DNA of 64,000 bases, from the NCBI GenBank assembly GCA_963576475.1, contig OY754973.1:13042253-13106252 (forward strand), read 5' to 3'. How positions within the stretch are numbered: the first letter of the stretch is position 1; each line of letters opens with the position of its first letter. The notes below the pieces were generated by a model. The model saw only the letters and a program-made list of their open reading frames with translations, was not told where the DNA came from and did no database searches. The position numbers and the translations under genes are program-made. This stretch comes from Molanna angustata (taxonomy: Eukaryota; Arthropoda; Insecta; Trichoptera; Molannidae). This document shows, one piece after another, positions 38,421-51,719 of this stretch.

Positions 38421-40224
38421 CAAGTTTTTTCATTTAAACGTTATGGAATGATCAATATAACAGAAAGAAAAAAAAACATATATAAATAAGTATACACTTA
38501 AGTACCTAAATATTAGAAAATAAAAAATATATTATTACAATTCCATATCTTGAACCATAATTTTTTTTAATTAATTAATTAATTTATTTATTTATTTATT
38601 GATTCACGGCTTAAAGCCCTTTACAAAATTAAATATTACATGACACAGCATAAACCAAAGAAATACAATTATAAACATATAGACATAACAACGGTAGCAG
38701 AGGATATACAGAGAAAAATAAAAACATATAAGAAAGGTAAATTAAACAACAAAGTACATATGTACATTAAAAACCAAAGAATAAAGAAATAAATAAAAAA
38801 AAACTCAAATAAAAAATACTACAAAGCATGAACATAGAATATTACTGACTGAATAATATAAAAATGAATGGTGTGAACTACCTACATACTTAGCCACACT
38901 GAATCAGAGAATGCTGCCAGATGTGACTATATATTACATTATTGAAATAAATAAAATAAAAATCAAATGTACAAAAACATATAAAAATGTAAAATATATA
39001 AAAATGTAAAAAATATGTGAAAATGTAAAAATATATAAATATGTAAAAATGTTAAAATATATAAAAATGAAAATAACTGACAACATAATCATTTGGGGGT
39101 ATGTTTTTGAAAATGTTTTAATAAAGTAAATTTATATTCATTTTAAAATAATTAATGAAAGGGTCACTCAGATGACCAAAGTCATTGCCCAATCGATGGA
39201 TTCTATTCAATGAAAATATTATAACTCAGAACATACCCAAAATTTGTTTTCTGCGCAGCCCACGTGATCGTAAAACATATTTGCTTACAATTACACATAA
39301 AATCATTATTTTTTTCTAAGCAAGGAAAGAAAAATTAAGTACCAATATTGATAAATGCTTATTTGGTCAAAGTCAAACTATTCAACTCAAAGACCTTATA
39401 TATATATACATTATTATAAGGTCTTTGATTCAACTAAATAAAACGGTGTCATTTGTTAGGCGAGAATTTATAACATTGTTTTAATCCACCATGAATTGAA
39501 GTACCTATGAAACAAAATGTGTTTTTTTATAGTTATATCACTTAAGGATCATGGAGTGAAGACTATATATAATTAAATATCGAAGTTTGAAGAGAAGATC
39601 TCTTCATTTCAACGATCTTTTCCTCGATATCCAATTATCTCATACCAACATTAATACCACATCTTTCCACCTCGAAGAATTTTCTGATATCCACATTCCT
39701 AATCCTAGAAGCGAAGAATTATCGATATAATACATCCCGATGGTTTTCATTTAATTTCTTATATGATATTTGTAGAAATACTTTTATATTGATTTGTAGT
39801 TGAGCGGTTGAAACTATAGAGGGCAATATATTGGAATAGAGTTCACATTTCAACAAAACACTGTGAAAAAATCGAACACATTTCTAAATTTCCAACGTAC
39901 CAAACAGAAGAACAAGGCACACCTTAATTATTTTTAGACAAACAAATAAAACACCAACACCAATTCGCCATTGTACCGATGCCTTACCACGCAATAATTT
40001 GGAAAGGATCAGGCCCGTGGACATATTCTGCATGTTCAGGACCCTTTTCAGGAGCCACAAAACGATGAATTATTCCTAATTCATCGTTTTGTTACCAGCA
40101 GAAAGTACATGTAACATAAAATCAATGGTGGGCTGATTAAGTTATACTTACTTTTGTTATTCTTATTGATAGCAACGTTTTCATAGAGATGTTCCGCCAA
40201 AAATTATAGAATCATCGTGCTTCA
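38421..40224. other. AT-rich; no gene seen; local A/T tandem repeats
   Basis: At about 38962-39072 a unit like ATATAAAAATGTAAAA repeats imperfectly six or more times. A TTTA run lies near 38585. Moderately GC-richer sequence at 39940-40060 is unassigned. Confidence 0.5.
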
Positions 40225-40480
40225 TGTAGTGTAATATTATATTTTGGTTTGTCGTCAGATCGGGAGGAGAAAGAGTTACAAAACGTATCTTGCAAAAAAC
40301 CCCGTGGGCAAGACCTCTGAGATGACCAAGGCAGAGATTGATGGACAATGTCACCCGAGACCTGAATGTGTTGAATGCTTGTGATGACTGGGAGTCCGCT
40401 GCTGCTGATAGAAAGGCATGGAAATCTATTGTTCAGGAGGCTAAATCTGTACCGGAATTGCACGGCCATTGGAAGAAAGT
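40225..40480 (+). pseudogene. LINE C-terminal fragment
   Basis: Reads QRLMDNVTRDLNVLNACDDW then ESAAADRKAWKSIVQEAKSV, the classic last block of a LINE ORF2 (RWxDxVxxDLxxL..W...A.DR..WR..V.EA). A stop in the GRP region shows decay. Confidence 0.8.
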
Positions 40481-40514
40481 AAGTTTAGTTTGATTTGTAA
40501 AATGACTTAAAAAA

Positions 40515-40620
40515 AAGTGTAAAGTACATACCATCATGTCATGTCCCTGTTATTGGGGTAGGCAGAGAGAACCGAACGACGTAGGTACATCTTTGTATAT
40601 ATACTCGTCTGTTATGTACA
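40515..40620 (-). pseudogene. RTE-like LINE 3' end fragment
   Basis: On the - strand the coding block reads VRSVLSAYPNNRDMT then stop and WYVL, matching VWRSVLSAYPVKDMA of the copy at 27485-27985. Confidence 0.65.
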
Positions 40621-41169
40621 CTTCTAACGTTTCGTTCTTCCATAGTATTGTTCACAAGGAATCGGTCATTTTTTATCAAGTAAATATAGCATGCACGAGT
40701 AATTTTTTTATTTCAATAATTTCCTATAGATAAGTTCCTTGATTTTATTGTTTCCTCGTGACTAGATGTGCCGTGAAGGATGAAGTTGTAGCACACACAA
40801 AAAACATGAAAATTGCGGAGTCATCAACAATTTTCGTTTATATACTCTCAAATGACGCAGTGACGCTGAATTTATTGTATTTACGTCCTAAATAATGTTC
40901 TTAGCCTAAGGTTTTTGGAAAGGTTCAATAGACACACAAGTTGGGGTTGGCCGGCGTTGGCCAAAAAAGCTCGACTGACCTTTTTAAATGAATTTAGTTA
41001 CTTACGGGTATGTTACGGTTTTGTCGAAGGAAAAAAAAAACAAGTTTTACGATCACCGCCGAAGCTTTTTGTGAAAAACATAATATTTTAGTCCTTTTAT
41101 TGACCTGGTTTGGTATATATTCTCTTGACATTTATATACACAACCAATATTGGCTTATTACACACAGAG
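40621..41169. other. No gene seen
   Basis: AT-rich. Confidence 0.45.
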
Positions 41170-41370
41170 ACCTGAATCAGTCTGCCTGACAAGGCAGAAA
41201 CGAGAATTTGAGGTTTGCCAAGGAAATGTTGGCACGACCATATAATTCAGATCTTGAAGGATGGATAAGTAATAATATTAGAAGAGCGTGTATGAGACTA
41301 CGGTACGGAAATGTATGCATTGTATGTGGAGAGAGAGGAGTGTTGTGTTTGATTATTTCTGACTAACCCA
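41170..41370 (+). pseudogene. Degenerate RTE-like LINE 3' end
   Basis: KCWHDHIIQILKDG and RRACMR with GERGVLCLIISD in shifted frames parallel HDHVNDILKEG and the following block of the copy at 27485. Confidence 0.55.
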
Positions 41371-42039
41371 AATAGGGAAACGATGTAATGGTTAATGTAA
41401 TAATATATTAACACGACTATTCCTTCGCGGGGTTGACAGTTAATATCTCCTTTTCTTCAGGATTAACATAGTTTTTGGCCAGTATTTTATATCTATGTGG
41501 TCTTTGCAACATTATACAATCATTTTGTTTCAAATTATTTTACATATGTAAGTGTCTGTACATTGTACATGTCTTTATTACTTGCCGTGTTGGTTGTCTC
41601 GTTTTTCCTCGTCTTGTTGCTTAATTCAAGCGATTGTGTATGGCAAATAATTAATTAACATGGGATGCAATAACCGTAGTGTAATTATGGAAAGCAGAAA
41701 ATTGTAATATGAACCAAAAATTATTTTAAAACATGATTCAATAAAATTTTGGTTTGATTAATGTCTTTATTGAAATATTTAATTAAAATTTACGCACATA
41801 CGATAATTGTTTTAATTAAATTTTGTTATCAAAACGGAATGCATTCCATTTGGTTAAACATTGATGTACCTATTTATGACAACATTACAAAAATCATATT
41901 ATATACAAATAATAAAATATGAATTAATTCAAAAATTATTATTTCAGTGAAGTTATACTAACCAATTGGATTGGTTAAACAAAGATTGATTTTTTAGAAC
42001 TATTTTCAGAAAAAAAATATTGATGAACTAACAACAATA
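41371..42039. other. No gene seen
   Basis: AT-rich. Confidence 0.45.
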
Positions 42040-42530
42040 ATTCACCACAATATCTCAAGAATAAGGTTATTTTCTTGTCAAATCACGGTCTGCCTCTTCG
42101 ATCTGCTAAACGTACCACACTAGCTATTCCCATTAATTCTACTGAATTTTTCAGTTCCTCTTTTGAAGTACAATCAGCAAGACTATGGATCATCTTAAGT
42201 AATTATACTACGACCGCGACGTCTCAATCGATTCAACTTTTTAAAAAGAAACTAAAGCTGTTTTACCTGTCTAATAATTCTTAACTGACACCCCATATCC
42301 ATTCTCCCTCCCCTCCCTCAACCTCTATTTCCTTCCTTCCTTTGTTGCTGTGAATTTACTCTTAATAATGTTACGTGTTTTTTTCCGTTTGTTATAAATT
42401 GAATGTACCTATCACTATACTATCTACGGCCTCACGTTGCTTTGTTTGGTTGGAAGAAGTTGCCTTGTGGCAATAAACCCGCCATTGTACACAGCTTAAT
42501 AAATAAATAGTACATGAAGCTTAATAAATA
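42040..42530 (+). pseudogene. LINE 3' end, same family as 4196-5040, with intact tail
   Basis: Codes NHGLPLRSAKRTTLAIPIN, STEFFSSSFEVQSARLW and LFKKKLKLFYL, parallel to the 4395-4847 copy (LRSAECTTLSIPIHNTEF, SSSFEVQSARLWNS). The 3' UTR ends TTGGTTGGAAGAAGTTGCC, TTGTGGCAATAAACCCGCC, then AATAAATAAATAG twice. This tail is the one shared by the SINEs. Only the last 70 or so codons are present. Confidence 0.8.
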
Positions 42531-43047
42531 AATAGTAAGTAAAATGAACGAATCTGTGTATTTTTTGAAGAAAAAGTACTGGAAATCATAATATAATTAC
42601 ACAACATCCAAAACCTGATTGATTTGGGAAACAAAGTTAAAGATAAAGATGGCGAATGTTATGAAAAAACTGGATGTGATCACATGAATCTGGCTATAAA
42701 AAGTCTGAAACCTTATGGATATCTAATATTCTATCAATTTTTATTATATGGCTACATAGGGAACACCAGGTATTAGTATTTGGGTCCATTGTATTCTTCC
42801 GAAGAAGTGCACTACGTAGCGTTGGGGAGGGTTTGCAATCTGCTGAAGAAAATATTATATATGGAAATGTATTTTACATTTTTTATAACTTAGGCAATTC
42901 ACACAATATTGTTTGATTTGTGCCATAAATGTATTCATAGAACACTCAAACATAAATATAAACAAGACATCCACTAAAGACAGTAGCAAATAAAAAAGTC
43001 ACTTAACATTAGAAATATTAAATAAATAAAGTACATCAAAAAGTACA
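42531..43047. other. No gene seen
   Basis: AT-rich; TTCACACAATATTG region unassigned. Confidence 0.45.
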
Positions 43048-43615
43048 CTACAGAAGGATATTATTTTTAACAAAAAAAATTATAAGCTTACGATACACAT
43101 ACATTTTTTTGAGAGCCAGGAGGTGAGCAACAATGAAAGGTCTAGAGATTTCAATAAATTTGTTGTAAAGATTACCAGAAGACTGGATTGGGCACGAAAA
43201 GAACAGATGATCCAACGTTTCTATGTCGGTATTGCAATCACATACATCGCTATCAACTATTTTTATTTTATTTAAACGACTTGCAATTAGACAGTGACCA
43301 ATTCTCATACGACAAATGATTTAGATTTCTTTTTTTGAAAATTTAACATCGTTGTACAAAGGTCTTCTTGGAATGATGTTGTTTCGAATAGATTTGTAAA
43401 ACGATCCTTTGGTTTCAGACAGCCAATCAGAGTTATGTACATTGATTCCATATTGAGTTTGATAAAGAGCGAATCAGATCAGAATCAGGTAAAGATAATG
43501 TTTTTTCTACAGCGCCTGAAGAAACTGATATCAGCAATTTTGTTACCCAGAATACCTATATGAGCAGGGATCCTAGCAATCGAATTATTTTTGTCATTTA
43601 TCAAGAATAATAACA
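43048..43615 (-). pseudogene. LINE remnant with RNase H end and CCHC-like C-terminus
   Basis: From the 5' side on the - strand: IARIPAHIGILGNKIAD, the RNase H motif around its catalytic His and Asp; after a break, QTQYGINVHNSDWLSETKGS; SFYKSIRNNIIPRRPLYND; then RMRIGHCLIASRLNKI and VCDCNTDIETLDHLFFSCP, a Cys/His cluster found at the end of I/R1/LOA-type LINE proteins. Stops interrupt it (near 43320 and 43500). The RT itself is absent. Confidence 0.82.
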
Positions 43616-44529
43616 GAGACTTAATTGAGCATATTAAATCGTGATGTTACATTGTCTCCATTCAATATTGTTACTTCTTATAAAGTAATTGATTTCATGC
43701 ACCCTTTGCATAGTAACGAATCGAATGGAGATTGTCTCAGACCAACTACTGTTAGTAGCCCGGAGAAGCAAGACATTTTTATATAAATCTCATTTACAAA
43801 ATCAAAACCGGGACTCTTGCGTAGAAGTTACACGATTTACTTCTATGCCATGATGCTTAGCAATTCAGTAGTTGGTAATTAAAAGAAAATATTTTGTATT
43901 TTGGTAAAAAAATATATATCTTTAAAAATGTTTATTCAACTAAGATTATGTTTTAGTTAGCTGTTGAGACTTATTTGTATAAACATTGCTGGCTAAATAA
44001 TAAAGTTATAAGTATTTGAATGATAAATCTTGAGACTCTGTAAATAAATACATTATCAGAATGATGTTTAATTTTCAGTGAGTTGGTGAAATAAAAAATA
44101 TTGGAAAATGAAATAATACTTAGCTTTATTATTTTTCATAATGAAATGAAATTCCTGCCAATTTCTAGTCAATAGTGTGGTTGCGGGAATTTAATATTGT
44201 TCGGGGAAAAAGTTTTTTCTCGAGCAAAAGACTTTTTTATTTATATACTTACCTGCCTATATAAAAAAATATAGGGTCTAGTCGAGCTCTATGTAAATAA
44301 TATTAGCGGTCACGAAAGAATTCCTTGAGATTAAAATATTATAATAAAATTGTATTGGGACAATGAACTTAAGTTTCCAGTTAAATGTTCTTCCAAAAAA
44401 TTCAAAGTAGATACTTTATAAGCATTTTTTCTCGAACATTCTTATATGTAAAATATATAATGAAAGCTTTTATTAGCTAGACACAATATACAACCGAATC
44501 ATTTATATTTCATTAATTTAATCTAAAAA
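43616..44529. other. Mostly no gene; possible SINE-body trace at 43735-43870
   Basis: TAGTAGCCCGGAGAAGCAAG at 43753 resembles the SINE body, followed by a degenerate tRNA-like stretch (AACCGGGACTCTTGCGTAG). The rest is AT-rich. Confidence 0.4.
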
Positions 44530-44800
44530 GAGTGGGCTGTGGCCAGCACTATATTCTCCGCTACATAATAAGTTTGCATTTTTCCTGTTGAAAGGTTTAG
44601 AATCCCTGAATAGATAAATTTAAATGAAGTGCCTACATTGCTATTAGATTTCAAAACAAATGTTAGTTTCCCAGAGCACAAAAGTGTTCATAATCCACTA
44701 TACACACAAAAACATAGTCAGGAAACTCAAAGTATGCACTCTCTACATAATACATGTTGAGATATTCATGTAAAAAATTGCTTTAACAATAGACGACGAT
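44530..44800 (+). repeat. Family D fragment
   Basis: AGAGTGGGCTGTGGCCAGCAC at the start, TTGAAAGGTTTAGAATCCCTG, TTTCCCAGAGCACAAAAGTG and AGTATGCACTCTCTACATAA follow the family D order. Confidence 0.6.
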
Positions 44801-44824
44801 TTATGATTTAATGATATGTTTTAA

Positions 44825-44905
44825 GATAAAAATCTGGTGCTCGGTTTCTTTTGCCTATCCCGTGAGGAAGATAGCATGATAATATGTAGATGTACATGAA
44901 TGTTA
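44825..44905 (+). pseudogene. RTE-like LINE 3' end fragment
   Basis: CTCGGTTTCTTTTGCCTATC then CCGTGAGGAAGATAGC parallels the SVLSAYPVKDMA block; ends TATGTAGATGTACATG. Confidence 0.55.
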
Positions 44906-44949
44906 TTGATTATTATTATGTAATAGAAATAGAGAGAAAAAAATACACT

Positions 44950-47445
44950 TTTCTATAGAAATACACACAGCATCAACATGATCTTGAATACTCAATTTTC
45001 TATAGAAATACACACAGCATCAACATGATCTTGAATACTCAATTTTCTTTAGAAATACACACAGCATCAACATGATCTTGAATACTCAATTTTCTATAGA
45101 AATACACGCAGCATCAACATGATCTTGAATACTCAATTTTCTATAGAAATACACACAGCATCAACATGATCTTGAGTCCTCAATTTTCTATAGAAATACA
45201 CACGGCATCAACATGATCTTGAATACTCAATTTTCTATAGAAATAAACGCAGCATCAACATGATCTTGAATACTCAATTTTCTATAGAAATACACACAGC
45301 ATCAACATGATCTTGAATACTCAATTTTCTATAGAAATACACACAGCATCAACATGATCTTGAAAACTCAATTTTCTTTAGAAATACACACAGCATCAAC
45401 ATGATCTTGAATACTCAATTTTCTATAGAAATACACACAGCATCAACATGATCTTGAGTCCTCAATTTTCTATAGAAATACACACGGCATCAACATGATC
45501 TTGAATACTCAATTTTCTATAGAAATACACACAGCATCAACATGATCTTGAATACTCAATTTTCTATAGAAATACACACAGCATCAACATGATCTTGAAT
45601 ACTCAATTTTCTATAGAAATACACACAGCATCAACATGATCTTGAATACTCAATTTTCTATAGAAATACACACAGCATCAACATGATCTTGAGTCCTCAA
45701 TTTTCTATAGAAATAAACGCAGCATCAACATGATCTTGAATACTCAATTTTCTATAGAAATACACACAGCATCAACATGATCTTGAATACTCAATTTTCT
45801 ATAGAAATACACACAGCATCAACATGATCTTGAAAACTCAATTTTCTTTAGAAATACACACAGCATCAACATGATCTTGAATACTCAATTTTCTATAGAA
45901 ATACACACAGCATCAACATGATCTTGAATACTCAATTTTCTATAGAAATACACACAGCATCAACATGATCTTGAGTCCTCAATTTTCTATAGAAATACAC
46001 ACGGCATCAACATGATCTTGAATACTCAATTTTCTATAGAAATACACACAGCATCAACATGATCTTGAATACTCAATTTTCTTTAGAAATACACACAGCA
46101 TCAACATGATCTTGAATACTCAATTTTCTATAGAAATACACACAGCATCAACATGATCTTGAGTCCTCAATTTTCTATAGAAATACACACGGCATCAACA
46201 TGATCTTGAATACTCAATTTTCTATAGAAATACACACAGCATCAACATGATCTTGAATACTCAATTTTCTATAGAAATACACACAGCATCAACATGATCT
46301 TGAATACTCAATTTTCTATAGAAATACACACAGCATCAACATGATCTTGAATACTCAATTTTCTATAGAAATACACACAGCATCAACATGATCTTGAAAA
46401 CTCAATTTTCTTTAGAAATACACACAGCATCAACATGATCTTGAATACTCAATTTTCTATAGAAATACACACAGCATCAACATGATCTTGAGTCCTCAAT
46501 TTTCTATAGAAATACACACGGCATCAACATGATCTTGAATACTCAATTTTCTATAGAAATACACACAGCATCAACATGATCCTGAATACTCAATTTTCTA
46601 TAGAAATACACACAGCATCAACATGATCTTGAATACTCAATTTTCTATAGAAATACACACAGCATCAACATGATCTTGAATACTCAATTTTCTATAGAAA
46701 TACACACAGCATCAACATGATCTTGAGTCCTCAATTTTCTATAGAAATAAACGCAGCATCAACATGATCTTGAATACTCAATTTTCTATAGAAATACACA
46801 CAGCATCAACATGATCTTGAATACTCAATTTTCTATAGAAATACACACAGCATCAACATGATCTTGAAAACTCAATTTTCTTTAGAAATACACACAGCAT
46901 CAACATGATCTTGAATACTCAATTTTCTATAGAAATACACACAGCATCAACATGATCTTGAATACTCAATTTTCTATAGAAATACACACAGCATCAACAT
47001 GATCTTGAGTCCTCAATTTTCTATAGAAATACACACGGCATCAACATGATCTTGAATACTCAATTTTCTATAGAAATACACACAGCATCAACATGATCTT
47101 GAATACTCAATTTTCTTTAGAAATACACACAGCATCAACATGATCTTGAATACTCAATTTTCTATAGAAATACACACAGCATCAACATGATCTTGAGTCC
47201 TCAATTTTCTATAGAAATACACACGGCATCAACATGATCTTGAATACTCAATTTTCTATAGAAATACACACAGCATCAACATGATCTTGAATACTCAATT
47301 TTCTATAGAAATACACACAGCATCAACATGATCTTGAATACTCAATTTTCTATAGAAATACACACAGCATCAACATGATCTTGAATACTCAATTTTCTAT
47401 AGAAATACACACAGCATCAACATGACCTTGAATACTCAATTTTCC
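44950..47445 (+). repeat. 47-bp satellite, about 53 copies, with higher-order pattern
   Basis: Unit GAAATACACACAGCATCAAC + ATGATCTTGAATACTCAATT + TTCTATA, strictly 47 bp. Variants (GAGTCCTC, CACACGGC, AAATAAACGC, TTCTTTAG, GAAAACTC) recur in fixed order: AAATAAACGC is at 45241, 45711 and 46745, i.e. 10 and 22 units apart, with matching neighbours. It lies next to family D fragments. No open frame. Confidence 0.97.
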
Positions 47446-48145
47446 CATATAAAAGCTATTTTACTTGTTTTATATATTTTTTCAAACAATTATGTACTCG
47501 ACTGAATATAACAGACCTAATTTTTTTTTCTTTGAAGGCTGACAATCCCTGAATAGAATTTTGAAAAATGTATTCCTATAGTATCAAACTTAATATAAAA
47601 TAAAAAATCTCGATATTCCAGACCGTGAGACGATTTTGAAAATTTTGACAGATGAAAATAAATCATAAAGAAGAAATTAACGGATATCTATGGGAAACTT
47701 ATCTTTATGGGCTTAACATTATATAATATCAAAAAAAGTAACTAACTACTTCATTACTAAAAAGTTTAATAAAAAAGTAGGTATTCTTCAAAACGAAATC
47801 AATGTTTCAATAATAATAATTTAACTCATGTCTTTCTTCTGAATATTGTATTTATTGAAGTTTTTTTTATTGTTATGGTTGCTAGTTTTTTGTCTTTGTC
47901 ATTTTTGTATTTTTTGTATAATATGTATGTGTAATATAATATGTTATATTTTTTAATTTAAAAATGTTAACTATACAAGCTTAAATGATTAAATCATAGA
48001 GAAGAAACTAACGGTTGTCTATGGAAAACTAATTAGCCCTAGGTCTATGTATTTTAAACATATTATGAAGTCGTTAGGACCTATGAGCTGTAGAAAGAAC
48101 ACAAAAATGATACGGTTTACGCCATTATACAAACACATTCCAATT

Positions 48146-49744
48146 CCACCACTCTCAAAAATATACTACAAAATCGCATTGCTACAAATACATAAAGAAA
48201 TCAGCAACAATGTACACACAGACACAAATATTAGTACTAGAAATAGCACCATAGGAAGTCTTACGACACCTTTATTTCGAACTACTACAGCACAACATCA
48301 TTATATATTATACTAGTAAAACCCGGCAGACGTTGTCCTGCCTGTTTAATTATATAAATCCAAATATACAATAATGGTTGATCGGTATGTTTCCTTTTTA
48401 TTATTATTTAATATTCATATCTAGATTCGCTAATTATAATTCCGTATTCTTTTCCCTTCCACCCCTACAGTCCTTTCGTCCCTATTCATTCATTCATTTA
48501 TAATTTTATTTAATTATTCTAACAAATATACGTGAACCTTTGGCATTATACCAGTTTTATATTTATTTATTTATATACATTGATTAACAATTACACATAA
48601 CACATTAACATTATAGTGTCCCCCGTTAGGTAGGCGAGTACCTACCCGTGTTGGGGGTCTATATTACATTATAATTTACAATATTTTATATATTATATTA
48701 CATTATATTATATTACATTACTTCATACACATATATATCTCTATTTCTTTTCTCTTTTCAACATTATATATTGCTGTAGGACTCCTATAAACATCATCAA
48801 TGCAAAATCAAAATCACAAAATCAAAATCAAAGAGACAGATATGAATAATAATAAATAAATTCAACAATATAAAAGCAAAAAAACTACATACAAAAATAA
48901 ATCGATGTACTAAGTATTGTGTATAATATAATATACCATTTTATATTTGGTTACGTATATAGGATTTTTTTCTTATTATTTTTTGATTTATGAATTTATT
49001 TATATACTAACTTATTTATTTCTTTATTCGTTTATTTACTTATTCAATCAATGTTTTATTTATTTATTTATATGCTAATTTTAATTTTTAAACCTTCTCG
49101 TGTACGCGATGAACAAACCCACTAAGAATCAATTCAATAGGATTTTTTTGTTAGATATCGAATAAATAAATAAATAAATTATAATGCATAAACCTTCTCC
49201 TGAATGAGCTGAGCAAATTCCCAAAGTTTCATCGCAATCGGATGGTTGGTTTAGGAGTTCATCGCGAACAAACAAATATACGTAAATCCATTTATATATA
49301 TATAGATAAAGGCATTAAATTGTTTAATAACCTACCAATAAATATTAGAACAGAAACAAATTACAAATTATTTAAAGATAAACTCAAGACACTTTAAAAC
49401 GCTCTCCCTCATATTCCATTCTATTAAATTGCTATTTTTGTGGTTAATTTTTATTTTTCTATGTACCTATTGTAATTTTAATGTTGGTGTTTTCTTGATT
49501 TTGGATGTATTTTTTTGTTCTTTCTATATTTTGTTCTGAAATTGTGTCCCTTTTTTATATATAATTGTTAATTGATTTGTTTTATATATTTTATAAGATT
49601 TATTTTATGTTTTTTTTGTGAAGTATTCATACATATAATGTAAGCAAAGAGCTGATGCTTTCCTAAACACAAGCTTCTAGCTTAAATTAGGAAAGGAAAT
49701 ATTAATATGTTGATATATGTAACCAAATATTTAAAAGTAATAAA
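48146..49744 (+). pseudogene. CR1/Jockey-like LINE 3' end, itself interrupted
   Basis: The coding part reads PPLSKIYYKIALLQIHKEIS, TRNSTIGSLTTPLFRTTTAQ and HHYILY, is interrupted at about 48315, and resumes at about 49313 with GIKLFNNLPINIRTETNYKL and FKDKLKTL, then stop. The pattern (TR....R....G.K.WN.LP...R....FK..LK) is the usual LINE ORF2 end. A 3' UTR follows to about 49740. Confidence 0.65.
48315..49312 (+). mobile_element. Unassigned element with CCCGGCAGACGTTGTCCTGCC head
   Basis: Starts CTAGTAAAACCCGGCAGACG, TTGTCCTGCC; ends TTCATCGCGAACAAACAAAT, ATACGTAAATCCATTTATAT, ATATATAGAT. Head and tail match the element at 60378-61905 (GTGCAGACGTTGTTCTGCC; TATATATTTAGATAG). Internal short hairpins include GGTAGGCGAGTACCTACC at about 48630. 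No coding capacity recognised; this common insect repeat type is not assigned to a superfamily here. Confidence 0.6.
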
Positions 49745-49938
49745 ATAATACTACCACATATCACGACGAAACTCATAGTGTGCACTCTCTACATGATACT
49801 CTCTACTTGCTGAGAAATTGATGTAAAAAATACGCATAGTATTAAAATATTAAATAAAAAAAATAAGAATCCATAATAGTAAAGAAAATTTGTATCTTTA
49901 TTTTTTTAATCTAAAGTAATAAAGCAATCAAAATGTTA

Positions 49939-49940
<2 letters not shown>

Positions 49941-49976
<36 letters not shown>
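49941..49976. repeat. (GT)n microsatellite
   Basis: About 16 GT units. Confidence 0.9.
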
Positions 49977-49977
<1 letters not shown>

Positions 49978-50839
49978 TCTCACGCCTTCTGAAAAACCAA
50001 GAGCATCTAAAAATCTAATTTATGTGCGAACATGTACCAGTATACCTGATGCAGTGTCACGCTAAAAATAATGCGATAAAAATGCTGAATTTTAAAGATA
50101 TTTCAATAATTATTTTTTTCATACAAAATTTTCCAAGTCATATCTGTCAAAAAAGTGTACATTTTGCACGCAAATATCTGTTAGTTTAAAAGTAAGAAGT
50201 ACGTATTTATACGAAAAAAATATATTTTCAAGTATAACTTAGCGTTTAAGTGAAAAACATGGTGAATATTTTGTATAATTACAATGTTTAACTTATTTTT
50301 AAAGTAAGCGTTTTGTACATAAACGCCGCCATTTTAATATCTTTTCATACAATATTTCATTTTCCTACCGAATGAATATGTTCTTGAAAATAATAAACCT
50401 TTGAAATAAATGAAATTATGAAATAATAAAATGAAACACAAGACATTACAGCAAGTTTTAAGACGTATATTGTAAAAGTCTGTTAATTATTAGTAAAGAT
50501 ATAGGCATAATAAAATTGCATAATTTGTATATAATATTTGATATTTCGGACAATTTTCATTTTTATGGCATCGAACAAACCAATGTAGGTACCTACATAT
50601 TATTCAAAAAATGTCTACAAACCATTTGATATTTTTTACATGTTCTATGGTTACTATGGTGACGGACACATTCTGATATTCAAATAAAATTTGTTATAAA
50701 TCGAATTCGAATTAATTTAGAACATCATTGTAGGTAGGTACCTATATACCTAATACTACTTAAAAACCAACCATATACTAATTTCGTATAGGAAAATTAT
50801 TAAACTATCTAAGGTTAACTACAATACACATGTCATTCA
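49977..50839. other. No gene seen
   Basis: AT-rich; GTAGGTACCTACAT near 50585 and 50730. Confidence 0.5.
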
Positions 50840-51690
50840 ATCTACAAACTATTTCCTATAGTGAAATTCTTCTTTTATTTAAGTAGACCTTTGGGTGATT
50901 TTTTATACAAGCTATTTCTTTGAGTTTAATTCTTCTTCCTCTTCTTTTGTGAATTCATTTGGGACAGTTTATAAATAAACTATTTCCTATAGTCTAATTC
51001 ATCTTCTTTTATGTAGCCCTTTGGGTGAGTTTTTATACAAACTTATCCCTATTATCTAATTCTTTTTCTTCTTATTTTATGAAGACCTCTGGCCCAGTTT
51101 TGATACCAACTATTTCTTTTAACGTAATTCTTCTTTTTCTAATTTTATGTAGACCTTTGTTGAATTTTGTATAAACTAACTTCCTATAGTCTAATTTTTC
51201 CTCTTTTATGTAGACCAAGGGAGAGTTTTCATGCAAACTTTTCCTTTAGTCTAATTCTTCTTTATCTTCTTTTATGTTGACCTTTGCGTTAGTTTTTATA
51301 CAATCTATTTCCTGACGTATAATTATTCTTCTAATATGTAGACCTTTGGGTCAGTTTTTATATTAACTACTTTCTATAGTCTAATTCTTCTTTTTCTTAT
51401 TTTTTGTAGATATTTTGGTTAGTTTTTATGCAAACTATTTCCTTTAGTCTAATTCTTAGACGTTGGGTGAATTTTATATAAAATATTTCCTATAGTTCAA
51501 TTCATCTTCTTCTTCTTTAATGAAGACCATTTGGACAGTTTTTTATATAATACATTTTCTATTGTGTAATTCTTCTATTGCATCTTTTATGTAGACCATT
51601 GGGTCAGTTTTTATTACAAACTATTTGTTATAGTCTTATACTTATTCTTTTTTTTCATTTAGTCTTTTGGGTTAGTTTTAAGTCTTATAG
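50840..51690 (+). repeat. Old, degenerate tandem repeat of about 62-66 bp
   Basis: About 13 units like TTTATGTAGACCTTTGGGTC, AGTTTTTATACAAACTATTT, CCTATAGTCTAATTCTTCTT. Units differ by substitutions and short indels, so the array is old. Confidence 0.8.
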
Positions 51691-51719
51691 TCTATTGTAT
51701 AGAAATATTATAAACAACA

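Larger units (their letters stand above)
47455..49850 (+). repeat. Family D copy split by nested insertions
   Basis: Family D landmarks appear in three pieces: 47530-47710 (GGCTGACAATCCCTGAATAG, CCAGACCGTGAGACGATTTT, GAAATTAACGGATATCTATG); 47990-48145 (AATCATAGAGAAGAAACTAA, TAGGTCTATG, TATTATGAAGTCGTTAGGAC, ACAAACACATTCC); and 49745-49850 (CACGACGAAACTCATAGTG, TGCACTCTCTACATGATAC). The last gap is filled by a LINE. Confidence 0.65.
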
